In this document: piece by piece, positions 1-7,481 of the stretch
Layout: every line of letters begins with the position of its first letter
Numbering within the stretch: position 1 is the first letter of the stretch
Assembly (NCBI RefSeq): GCF_030123065.1
Contig: NZ_CP126093.1
Location: forward strand, 934,001 to 998,000
Origin: Neobacillus sp. DY30
GTDB taxonomy: Bacteria; Bacillota; Bacilli; Bacillales; Cytobacillaceae
Reading direction: 5' to 3'
Length of the DNA stretch: 64,000 nt
The notes under the pieces: model-generated
The model's database searches: none
Told to the model about the DNA's origin: nothing
Seen by the model: only the letters and a program-made list of their open reading frames with translations
Position numbers and translations under genes: made by a program

Positions 1-2
1 CC

Positions 3-260
3 TATCTAGTGTTTGTACAAGCTGAAGAAAGGTTTTTAGATGTTCCTTACCATCGTTGCCGAGTCGGATTAAATCATCTTGCCTTTCATGCAAGATCTAG
101 GGAACATGTCAATCTAATAACCGAGACACTAGCAAAGAAAAAAATCCCTATCTTATACAGGGAGAAGCACCCATATGCAGGAGGTCAAGAATATTATGCA
201 GTTTTTTTTGAGGACCCAGACCGAATTAAAGTAGAGCTAGTCGCACCAAATTTGTCCTAA
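3..260 (+). CDS. VOC (glyoxalase/bleomycin-resistance) family protein, 5' end outside window
   Basis: The reading frame is open from the first bases of the window, so the gene starts upstream; a GTG at 9 is only an internal codon. About 85 C-terminal residues are visible. The stretch VGLNHLAFHARSREHV, with its His in a beta-alpha-beta-beta context, and the closing YAVFFEDPDRIKVELV are typical of the second half of a vicinal-oxygen-chelate fold, where the His and the late Glu (in KVELV) are metal ligands. Substrate cannot be told: the family includes glyoxalases, dioxygenases and antibiotic-binding proteins. It ends about 80 bases before a truncated-haemoglobin gene that has its own promoter. 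Confidence 0.8.
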   Translation, partial: YLVFVQAEERFLDVPYHRCRVGLNHLAFHARSREHVNLITETLAKKKIPILYREKHPYAGGQEYYAVFFEDPDRIKVELVAPNLS

Positions 261-273
261 GGAATTATGAAAA

Positions 274-316
274 TGTGATTTAAATCACGAAAAGACATCG
301 CTTTTATCTTTATAAT
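274..316 (+). promoter_or_regulatory. Fnr/Crp-type palindrome and -10 box upstream of the truncated globin
   Basis: TGTGA-N6-TCACG lies at 274-289, one base from the Fnr consensus TGTGA-N6-TCACA. A perfect TATAAT lies at 311-316 with no good -35. With transcription starting about seven bases after the -10 box, the palindrome centre falls near -41.5, the class II activator position. This predicts oxygen-dependent (Fnr) or other Crp-family activation of the globin gene; the regulator itself is not in the window. Confidence 0.6.
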
Positions 317-343
317 CGAAGGTAAATAAAAGGGGTGTATGAC

Positions 344-736
344 ATGGAATATAAATTTAAATCTCTTTATAGTGAAATTGGCGGGCAGGAAACAATTGAT
401 AAACTTGTTGCAGCTTTTTATCCGCGTGTATATGCAGATCCTGAATTAAGACCTTTGTTTGAAGGTGACATGGAGGAAATTATGAGGAAGCAGCGAATGT
501 TTCTTCCGCAATTCTTAGGTGGTCCTGCGCTTTACAGTCAGGAGTTTGGACCGCCGGCGATGAGAGAACGTCATCTTCCTTTTGAAGTAACACCAAGGAG
601 AGCACAATGCTGGCTTCGCTGTATGAAGGAAGCCTTTCAAGAAATTGGACTATATGATAAACCAGCGGGGCTTGCTTTTTATGATCGGTTAACGCAAGTT
701 GCTGGGATTATGGTAAATAGTCCAGATAGAGAATAA
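344..736 (+). CDS. Group II truncated haemoglobin (YjbI/GlbO type)
   Basis: A protein of about 130 residues, the usual length for 2-over-2 globins. It has the family pattern: IGGQETIDKLVAAFYPRV at the N-terminus, LRPLFEGDM, a Gly-Gly-Pro turn, the proximal haem His in RERHLPF, and a Trp in the G helix (QCWLRCM) that marks group II. ATG 344 is preferred over GTG 335 because AGGGGTG at 332-337 is then a well-spaced ribosome-binding site. Group II globins bind O2 and NO with high affinity and are usually linked to nitrosative or oxidative stress or low oxygen. In B. subtilis yjbI sits beside yjbH; here the neighbour is a VOC protein. The Fnr-like box upstream supports a low-oxygen role. Confidence 0.93.
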   Translation: MEYKFKSLYSEIGGQETIDKLVAAFYPRVYADPELRPLFEGDMEEIMRKQRMFLPQFLGGPALYSQEFGPPAMRERHLPFEVTPRRAQCWLRCMKEAFQEIGLYDKPAGLAFYDRLTQVAGIMVNSPDRE

Positions 737-745
737 AGGATCAAT

Positions 746-776
746 AGGGTGTCCACAAAACGAGACATCCTTTTTT
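746..776 (+). terminator. Intrinsic terminator after the globin gene
   Basis: AGGGTGTC (746-753) pairs with GACATCCT (764-771) around a 10-base loop and is followed directly by a T run. Confidence 0.8.
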
Positions 777-783
777 GTTTTAG

Positions 784-1410
784 TGTTGAGTTTATGTGCG
801 TTGAATTTGTTAGGCAGATAAACAAGGCAAAAATGCAGGTAAAAGGAGAATTATGCAGATAAGCGAATGAAATCCGCAGGTAAAGAAATCATTTTGGCAG
901 GTTAGATAAAACAGGGAATAAAAATCCTCACTTGAATCCAGAAATTGAGTCAAAATTCGTATGTATTTTCCATATATAGGTAATAAAAATACCTAAGCCA
1001 GGCAGCACCTGGCTTTTTCGATGTTGAGGTTGATGCGCTGATTTTGTTAGGCAGATAAACAAAGCAAAAATGCAGGTAAAAGGAGAATTATGCAGATAAG
1101 CAAATGAAATCCGCAGGAAAAGGAATCATTTTGGCAGGTAAGATAAAACAGGGAATAAAAATCCTCTCTTGAATCAGGAAATTGAGTCATAATTCGCATA
1201 TGTTTTCCATATATAGGTAATAAAAATACCTAAGCCAGGCAGCACCTGGCTTTTTCAATGTTGAGGTTGATGCGCTGATTTTGTTAGGCAGATAAACAAA
1301 GCAAAAATGCAGGTAAAAGGAGAAATATGCAGATAAGCAAATGAAATCCGCAGGAAAAGGCATCATTTTGGCAGGTAAGATAAAACAGGAATTAAAAATC
1401 CATACTTAAA
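784..1410. repeat. Three tandem copies of a 237-bp repeat, each with five GCAGRTAA-like boxes about 21 bp apart
   Basis: Units start near 784, 1021 and 1258; the third is cut short near 1410. The shared landmark GGCAGATAAAC recurs exactly 237 bases apart. Inside each unit a GCAG(A/G)TAA-like box is repeated with steps of 21, 20, 21 and 21 bases (box starts 814, 835, 855, 876, 897 in unit 1; 1051, 1072, 1092, 1113, 1134 in unit 2). Units 1 and 2 end with two hairpins: AGGTA-N7-TACCT, then GCCAGG-cagca-CCTGGC with five T (997-1018 and 1234-1255), which look like an intrinsic terminator. No reading frame is kept across the units because one spacing is 20 rather than 21. This fills the 730-base gap between the globin and SDR genes. 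Function and repeat family are not recognised. Confidence 0.9.
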
Positions 1411-1469
1411 TCCAGACTCAGAGCCTATAAACCAAAACTTGGGCACCCCTGTTTAGCAAATAAACCCCA

Positions 1470-2264
1470 CTAACCTCTAATAAAGCCACCTTCTGAATTC
1501 AATACCTGCCCTGTAATCCACTCTGCCTCTTCACTGGCAAGGAAGGCAACGAGCCTTGCTGCATCTTCAGGAATGCCAATGCGTCCTAACGGAAACTTTG
1601 GCAGAATCCAATCCCGTATCTCTTCGTTCATCCATCCTGTATCAGTAGGACCTGGGTTTACTGCATTAACGGTAATACCAAGAGGAGCAAGTTCTGCGGA
1701 CAAGGAAAGAGTAAAGGCAGAGATAGCCCCCTTCGTTGCTGCATAAGCCAATTCACCAGGCATCGGACCAAGTGCTTGACCGGATGTAAGGTTAATAATT
1801 CTGCCTCCCCGTATTGGGGATTGACTAAATCGACGAGCAAATTCAACCGATAATAGAAAAGTGGCTCGCATATTTACTGCATAATGGTCATCTAGTGTTT
1901 TTGCATCCAAATTCATATATCCATCACTTGAAGAATGGGCTGCATTATTAACTAGAATGGTTGGTAAACCTAATTCCTCAGTCACGACGTCAAGCAATTT
2001 AAATGGTGAGCTAGGAACAGCTAAATCAACTTCTAAGCTTCCACACTTAACACCATATTCTCGAATGATGCATTCGAAATTTTTTGCCCAATCTGTATCT
2101 GAACCCCAATGTGAAAAGAAAATATCCGCTCCTTTAGCTGCTAATTTATTGCATATCGCAGCTCCAATACCATTTTCATGACTTACACCCGTAACTAATG
2201 CAACGTTACAATCTAGTTTATAAATAAGATCACCCCCATAAATAGCATTATAATAAAAACACAT
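1470..2264 (-). CDS. Short-chain dehydrogenase/reductase (SDR, FabG-like)
   Basis: A classical SDR of about 250 residues: nucleotide-binding ALVTGVSHENGIG near the N-terminus (longer than the usual TGxxxGxG), NNAA in the middle, catalytic Ser (LTSG) followed by YAATK, then NAVNPGPTDT, and a FabG-like end ITGQVLNSEGG. It should reduce or oxidise a small carbonyl or alcohol with NAD(P); substrate unknown. The 5' end is uncertain. The only ATG (2264) lies inside the terminator hairpin of the upstream operon, while a strong GGGGGTG site around 2235 stands just before codon 14, an ATT (2225), exactly where SDRs normally begin (YKLDCNVALVTG). The real start may be downstream of the ATG. Confidence 0.85.
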   Translation of the reverse strand: MCFYYNAIYGGDLIYKLDCNVALVTGVSHENGIGAAICNKLAAKGADIFFSHWGSDTDWAKNFECIIREYGVKCGSLEVDLAVPSSPFKLLDVVTEELGLPTILVNNAAHSSSDGYMNLDAKTLDDHYAVNMRATFLLSVEFARRFSQSPIRGGRIINLTSGQALGPMPGELAYAATKGAISAFTLSLSAELAPLGITVNAVNPGPTDTGWMNEEIRDWILPKFPLGRIGIPEDAARLVAFLASEEAEWITGQVLNSEGGFIRG

Positions 2265-2290
2265 TAGAACTCACAGTGAGTTCTAATGTG
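2252..2290 (-). terminator. Perfect 15-bp hairpin terminator of the sugar ABC operon
   Basis: Bases 2260-2274 and 2276-2290 are perfect inverted repeats around one base. On the minus strand the hairpin is followed by TTTTTATTATAAT. It lies 12 bases after the stop of the binding-protein gene and overlaps the annotated ATG of the SDR gene. The TATAAT just after the T run could serve as a -10 for the SDR gene. Confidence 0.88.
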
Positions 2291-2302
2291 CTAATAGTTG
2301 TA

Positions 2303-3595
2303 TTATTTTTTTAATTTAGCCCATGTTTCATCGAGAGCCTTCATTGCTTCATCCTCAGATTTTTGTCCGCCTACATATGCTTGAAGTGCTGCTCCAAATT
2401 CCTGTCCTGCACCATCTGGATATTTCATGAACTGCCAAGAATATGTTTTTCCTTCTTGAGAGTATTTTTGAATTTCTGCTCCAAGTGGCCCGATATCTTC
2501 AGCTTTAGCTTCGATTGTCTTAAAGGCTGGGATATATTTGAACTCCTTCACTAATGCTTCTTTACCTTCTTCAGATGTTACCATCCAATTTAAGAAATCC
2601 AATGCAGCTTTTTTGTCTGCTTCTGGAGCACCATTGTGAACAACCCAGTTGGTTGGTACGTCGACCATTAATTTATCTGCTTTTGAAGCATCATCGTTTA
2701 GTGCCATTGGGATAAAACCAACTTCCATGTTAGGAGAAATTTTATCCAGCATTGGCTGAATCCAGTTACCCTGCTGGATCATTGCAGCTTCTCCGCTTGC
2801 AAATAGTGTAACCTGTGTATTATAGTCAGTTGTTAATGGGTTTTTGTTGCCATATTTCATGGTTAGGTCTACTAGCTTAAAGTAATTTTTGAAGTGTTCA
2901 TTGCCTTCAATTTTAGTGGTACCCTCGTTTAATCCCTTAATAAATGTATCTGCGTCATTCTGGTAGGCAAATGGAACATTTAGTCCATGGTTTGCTAATA
3001 CCCACCACTCGCCGTAACCAATTGAAAACGGAGTAATGCCAGCATCTTGTAATTTTTTCGCTGCTGCTTCTAATTCGGAGAAAGTAGTTGGAAGTTCTGT
3101 GATACCAGCTTGCTTAAATAACTTTTTATTATATGCAAAACCGTAGCCTTCCATATTTACAGGCTGACCATAAATTTTTCCATCTATCGTCATTGGTGAT
3201 AATGCAGATTCATAGGCATCCTTTACCCATGGCTGATCAGATAAATCTTCAAACTTATCCTGCCATGTTAGAGCCTCTTGATAACCGCCGTTGCCAAAGA
3301 TATCAGGTGCTTTGTTCGAAGCAAACTTTGCTTTTAGGGCAGCAGAACCATCTGCGCCTCCGCCAACTGATTCAATATTAAAGGTTACGTTTGGATGTTC
3401 TTTTGTATATTGGTCTGTTAACGCTTTTAATTGATCTGCAATCTCAACCTTCCCATTAAAGAGATCAACTACCACTTTATCGCCCTTGCCTTCGGTATTC
3501 TTTTTATCGCCAGATGCACTGTCACTGTTGCATGCTGATAAAAGAAGTGATGCGGATAATAAACCTGCTGTAATTGTATACTTTTTAGAAGCCAT
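2303..3595 (-). CDS. Extracellular sugar-binding lipoprotein of an ABC importer
   Basis: 430 residues with a lipoprotein signal: Lys-rich start, hydrophobic core and the lipobox LLSAC with Cys22 as lipid anchor. The mature part has family-1 solute-binding features (VVDLFNGKVEIADQLKAL; KLFKQAGITELPTTFSELE; ASGEAAMIQQGNW), typical of binding proteins for oligosaccharides such as raffinose, maltose or multi-sugar substrates. Encoded after no ATPase: the complex with the two permeases at 3674-5469 probably uses a shared MsmX-type ATPase encoded elsewhere. Gene order on the minus strand is permease, permease, binding protein, the reverse of the common order, with a terminator after it. Specific sugar not determinable; the YesMN-like pair next door suggests a plant-polymer oligosaccharide. 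Confidence 0.92.
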   Translation of the reverse strand: MASKKYTITAGLLSASLLLSACNSDSASGDKKNTEGKGDKVVVDLFNGKVEIADQLKALTDQYTKEHPNVTFNIESVGGGADGSAALKAKFASNKAPDIFGNGGYQEALTWQDKFEDLSDQPWVKDAYESALSPMTIDGKIYGQPVNMEGYGFAYNKKLFKQAGITELPTTFSELEAAAKKLQDAGITPFSIGYGEWWVLANHGLNVPFAYQNDADTFIKGLNEGTTKIEGNEHFKNYFKLVDLTMKYGNKNPLTTDYNTQVTLFASGEAAMIQQGNWIQPMLDKISPNMEVGFIPMALNDDASKADKLMVDVPTNWVVHNGAPEADKKAALDFLNWMVTSEEGKEALVKEFKYIPAFKTIEAKAEDIGPLGAEIQKYSQEGKTYSWQFMKYPDGAGQEFGAALQAYVGGQKSEDEAMKALDETWAKLKK

Positions 3596-3673
3596 TTTTT
3601 TTCCCCCTAGTACTATATATTTATTTTATAGATCTCTGCTGACTTATGCAGCCTACAGAGGGTGTGCCCTGTG

Positions 3674-4501
3674 TTACTTAATCGATCCACTGGTAATTCC
3701 TTGAATAATGTGTTTCTGCATGGTAAAGAAAAAGATTAATAATGGGATAATCCCGATTACTAATGCTGCCAGTGCTAAATCCCATTGCTTTGTGTACTGT
3801 CCAAAGAAGAAGAAGGTTGCTAATGGAATGGTCCTAAGTTCTGGATCCTGAAGAACAAGTGATGGTAATAAGAAATCATTCCAAATCCATAGGCTGTTTA
3901 AGATGACGATTGTCACCGTAATCGGTTTTAATAATGGAAAAACAATTCTCCAGAACACTCCAAAACGTGAACAGCCGTCAATAATGGCTGCTTCTTCAAG
4001 CTCTAACGGAATCCCTTTAATAAAACCGTGATACAAGAAAATGGTCATGCCTGATCCAAATCCTAAATACATAAAGACAAGACCCCAGATACTGTTCAAA
4101 ATACCCAAGTTACCCGCTGTTTTAATCAGTGGAATCATGATTGACTGAAACGGAATGATCATCGCGGCAACGAATGTCATGAAAATGATATTACTAATCT
4201 TCTTTTTGGTTCTAACGAGCATGTACGCTGCCATTGAACAAAAGATGACGAGAACGATATTACTAGCAATAGTAATGATTAACGAGTTTTTAAATACAAG
4301 TAAGAAGTCTAGTTTTTCGAATGCATTAACATAGTTATCGAATATTAGCACTTTCGGCAGGGCCGATGTATTGGTTAAAATCTCAGCAAATGATTTTAAG
4401 GAGTTTGAAAACACATAATAGAAGGGGACTAAAAAGACAAGACCGACCAGGATCGCAAGGATTTCAACAATGGATGTTTTCCATGTATACCTGTTGCCCA
4501 T
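3674..4501 (-). CDS. Sugar ABC transporter permease, MalG type
   Basis: 275 residues with six predicted membrane segments and the binding-protein-dependent EAA loop (ELEEAAIIDGCSRFGVFWRIVFPLLKP), the docking site for the ATPase. Length and C-terminal end match MalG/LacG/MsmG proteins. The ATG overlaps the stop of the upstream permease by one base (TAATG), so the two are translationally coupled. It forms the heterodimeric channel with the product of 4501-5469 and receives sugar from the lipoprotein encoded 78 bases downstream. Confidence 0.93.
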   Translation of the reverse strand: MGNRYTWKTSIVEILAILVGLVFLVPFYYVFSNSLKSFAEILTNTSALPKVLIFDNYVNAFEKLDFLLVFKNSLIITIASNIVLVIFCSMAAYMLVRTKKKISNIIFMTFVAAMIIPFQSIMIPLIKTAGNLGILNSIWGLVFMYLGFGSGMTIFLYHGFIKGIPLELEEAAIIDGCSRFGVFWRIVFPLLKPITVTIVILNSLWIWNDFLLPSLVLQDPELRTIPLATFFFFGQYTKQWDLALAALVIGIIPLLIFFFTMQKHIIQGITSGSIK

Positions 4502-5469
4502 TAGGATTCAACCTCCTTTTTCTTTGAAATCGTGACTTGAAGGACGGTGATCGCTGCTACGACAAGGAAGAAAATTAATGCTTTTGCCTCGCCAATACCG
4601 TAACGGTTATTAACAAAAGCTTCTGTATAAATGTTAAGCGCCAGCATTTCTGTAGATTTAAATGGACCGCCGTTTGTCAAAGACAGGTTGGCATCAAAGA
4701 CTTTAAAAGATGAAGCGGTTGTTAAAAATAAACATATCGTGACAGCTGGTGCAACAAGCGGCATGGTGATATGACGAAGAATCTGAAATCTATTGGCCCC
4801 GTCAATTCTTGCTGCTTCAATTAATTCCTGTGGGACGTTTTGCAATGCTGCAATATAGATGATCATAATGTAGCCTGCTCCCTGCCACAGACTAACAATA
4901 ACAATTCCCCAGAATGCAGTATTTGCATCTCCTAACCATGCTAACTCAAAAAGAGGAATCCCTGTTAACTCTCCTATTGATGCAAATCCTTTTACAAAAA
5001 TAAACTGCCAGATAAATCCTAAGATCAAACCGCCAATTAAGTTTGGCATGAAGAAGACGGTGCGTAAAAGGTTTCTCGTTTTTAGCCTCTGTGCCACAAG
5101 TAATGCTAATCCAAAACCAATTATATTGGTTAGGATAATGGAAACGAATGTATATTTAGTTGTTAACATAAATGATTGTTGAAATTGCTTGTCCTCTGTA
5201 AAAAGGTATTTAAAATTATCAAGTCCCACCCATTTGACGGTTCCTGTTATCCCGTTCCAATCTGTAAAAGCATAGTAAATACCTGTAAAGAAGGGGATTA
5301 ACACGATTAGTGTAAATGCTAACAAAACTGGACCGACGAATAGGGCAAATAATCCTGCATCTTTCCATTTCTTCTTATTCAGAAAAGAAACTGACGCAGA
5401 AACGTGCATGCTTTCCTGCTTAGTGATGGGTGACCCCTTTACAGTTTCCAGTTTACTTTCGTTATTCAT
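4501..5469 (-). CDS. Sugar ABC transporter permease, MalF type
   Basis: About 322 residues. A soluble N-terminal tail of about 35 residues is followed by six membrane helices and the EAA loop (QELIEAARIDGANRFQILRHITMPLVAP). The start at 5469 is preferred over the ATG at 5484 because GGAGGTG lies just upstream of the inner ATG and would otherwise be inside the coding region. First gene of the three-gene minus-strand importer operon. The upstream region holds a 43-base element repeated upstream of the ThuA-like gene (25745-25787) and shares its intergenic space with the divergent sensor kinase gene, which supports control by that two-component system. Confidence 0.92.
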   Translation of the reverse strand: MNNESKLETVKGSPITKQESMHVSASVSFLNKKKWKDAGLFALFVGPVLLAFTLIVLIPFFTGIYYAFTDWNGITGTVKWVGLDNFKYLFTEDKQFQQSFMLTTKYTFVSIILTNIIGFGLALLVAQRLKTRNLLRTVFFMPNLIGGLILGFIWQFIFVKGFASIGELTGIPLFELAWLGDANTAFWGIVIVSLWQGAGYIMIIYIAALQNVPQELIEAARIDGANRFQILRHITMPLVAPAVTICLFLTTASSFKVFDANLSLTNGGPFKSTEMLALNIYTEAFVNNRYGIGEAKALIFFLVVAAITVLQVTISKKKEVES

Positions 5470-5512
5470 TCCCTGCACCTCCATAACCTTATTCTAATTG
5501 TTACAGAGAATT

Positions 5513-5576
5513 ATGAAACGGCTTACATTGACCAGTTGGGTGGAAAATATTGAACTGTCAAAATATTGAACTATTA
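5513..5576 (-). promoter_or_regulatory. Operator region of the sugar ABC operon, shared with the ThuA-like gene
   Basis: Read on the minus strand, 5555-5513 contains GTTCAATATTTTCCACCC, five bases, then GTCAATGTAAGCCGTTTCAT. The same block occurs on the plus strand at 25745-25787 with four differences in 43. On the plus strand AAAATATTGAACT occurs twice, 14 bases apart, a direct-repeat layout common for AraC-type regulators such as YesN. TGTAAGCCGTTTCA resembles a CcpA cre site but lacks the central CG. Confidence 0.55.
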
Positions 5577-5660
5577 CAAATAAAACTGTGCTACAATGTT
5601 CTAAAAATCATGGCAAGGGGGAAGGTTAGTTTATTACTATAGTTAACTAGCCATAACGAT

Positions 5661-7481
5661 ATGGGATGGAGTATACGGAAAAAACTGATTATCTTCTTAC
5701 TTTTAGCTGCCGTTGTCCCTTTTGGAAGTTCCATTGCAATTACGTACTTTCACACGACAAAGTCACTTGATGAACGGTTTGTTTCTACCAATCACGAGTT
5801 GATTGAAAAAGGTGAAGAAGAACTGACTACTTATTTAAACGATGTAGCGCAAATGTCATCCGTCCTTTATAGGTATACACCATTTATGAATGTGATGAGA
5901 GAAGGAATCTCACAGAACTTTAGCAGTAATCAGGAAGAAATACGGAGAGCACTTGCTTATTTATTCAATTCTCGTCCTGAAATTGAACAGATGCATCTCT
6001 ATATTGATCGAGAAAAAGAGTCCTACACGAATTATCATTCAAGAATTAGCGGGAGGGGGAAGTATGAGGATGTTTTTACTCATCCCTACTATTCCCAATT
6101 AAGGCAGTATCCCGGTTTCTCAATCATTGAACCACCCCATGAAATCTATAGTTATAACGAAATATCGGTAATTCCAAATTCGGAGAAACAGGCGGTATTA
6201 AGTTTCCATAATATTATTAGGGATGTCCCGTTAGAAAGATTTTTAGGCTTTTTATCAATTGATATTAATCTCTCAAAAATTAGTGACATCTCTGAACGTT
6301 TGTATGTGAAAGATTCAGAGGATCTTTATATCATGAATGAAAATGACATCATTATTTATTCTTCCGATGAAAAAGAGCTTGGAAAAGTTAATAACGAAAA
6401 GTGGTTTAAGCAAGTGAAGAAGGAGCCGGAAGGCGGGAAAAGTCTTGAATGGAAGGATGCACAGTTTGCAGGTTTCATCGTCCATGAAAGGTTTTCGGAA
6501 TCGTTTAAAAACTGGTATATTGTGAAACGAATTCCATACGATGTTCTTTATAAAGATGCTAGAGAAACAGCCTTCATCAACATTTTGATAGGTCTGGCTA
6601 CACTTGTATTTGCTTTACTTGGAACTCTCTTTGTTTCATTTAAGCTCACTGCCCCTATAAAAGTGTTGATTCGAAATATGAAAAAAGTAGAAACTGGTGA
6701 ATTTAAGGCTGATTTTGATACACTCGGGACGGATGAAATTGGTATGCTGGGAAGACATTTTAAATTAATGATTGCCAAAATTGATGAATTAATTGAGAGA
6801 GAATATAAATTGGAGATTGAAAATAAAGCATCACAGCTGCGGGTACTGCAATCGCAAATTAATCCGCATTTCCTCTATAACGCTTTTCAGTCTATTGGAA
6901 CATTGGCCCTCAAGTCTAACGCGGTTCCGGTTTATACCCTGCTCACTTCCTTAGCGAATATTATGAGATACAGCATGAATATGAAGGATGATATTGTTCC
7001 ATTTACTGCAGAACTGAATCATGTTAACTCCTACCTATTACTGCAAAAACAGCGATTTGATGAACAGTTTGATTTTGAACTAGTGATCGAGGAAGAAATC
7101 AAAGATATTCTCGTTCCAAAAATGATATTACAGCCCATTGTGGAGAATTGTTTTAAACATGGCTTTGATCAAGAGGTAGAAAAAGTAAGGATTCAAATAG
7201 AGGCCTCCACCCTGAACGACAATCAGGTATGTATTCAAGTGCAGGATAATGGAACTGGCCCAAGCGATGAGCAGCTTGAAAAGATTCGACTTGAGCTGTT
7301 TTATGGCATTTCAAATGAAGACAAGCAACGAGAAGCGATTGGGTTGAAAAATATTCTTGATCGATTGCAGATTTATTATTCTAATCAGGCAAACATGTCT
7401 GTTAACCGAAATGAAGAAGGCGGTTTTACGGTTACAATCGTGATTCCAAAGGGAATGCCGAAAGAGGTGGACCATTCATGA
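5661..7481 (+). CDS. Sensor histidine kinase, YesM/LytS family
   Basis: 606 residues: membrane helix at 8-30, an extracellular region of about 270 residues, a second helix near 305-327, a HAMP segment (about 328-380), then the His_kinase/HATPase module. The phospho-acceptor is His403 in QSQINPHFLYN; the ATP lid is in VENCFKHGF and DNGTG. Such kinases sense extracellular carbohydrate, often together with a binding protein, and pass the phosphate to a YesN-type regulator, encoded next with a four-base ATGA overlap. The start ATG has only a weak ribosome-binding site; a stop at 5640 excludes a longer form. It lies divergent to the sugar importer at 2303-5469. Confidence 0.94.
   Translation: MGWSIRKKLIIFLLLAAVVPFGSSIAITYFHTTKSLDERFVSTNHELIEKGEEELTTYLNDVAQMSSVLYRYTPFMNVMREGISQNFSSNQEEIRRALAYLFNSRPEIEQMHLYIDREKESYTNYHSRISGRGKYEDVFTHPYYSQLRQYPGFSIIEPPHEIYSYNEISVIPNSEKQAVLSFHNIIRDVPLERFLGFLSIDINLSKISDISERLYVKDSEDLYIMNENDIIIYSSDEKELGKVNNEKWFKQVKKEPEGGKSLEWKDAQFAGFIVHERFSESFKNWYIVKRIPYDVLYKDARETAFINILIGLATLVFALLGTLFVSFKLTAPIKVLIRNMKKVETGEFKADFDTLGTDEIGMLGRHFKLMIAKIDELIEREYKLEIENKASQLRVLQSQINPHFLYNAFQSIGTLALKSNAVPVYTLLTSLANIMRYSMNMKDDIVPFTAELNHVNSYLLLQKQRFDEQFDFELVIEEEIKDILVPKMILQPIVENCFKHGFDQEVEKVRIQIEASTLNDNQVCIQVQDNGTGPSDEQLEKIRLELFYGISNEDKQREAIGLKNILDRLQIYYSNQANMSVNRNEEGGFTVTIVIPKGMPKEVDHS

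Noticed and set aside
784..1410. CRISPR-like array
   Set aside because: The repeated boxes are only about 8 bases, the intervening sequence is itself repeated between units, and there are no cas genes.
2303..5469. Missing ATPase taken as a sign of a broken importer
   Set aside because: Sugar ABC importers of Bacillus commonly lack their own ATPase and share MsmX; the same holds for the maltodextrin importer in this window.
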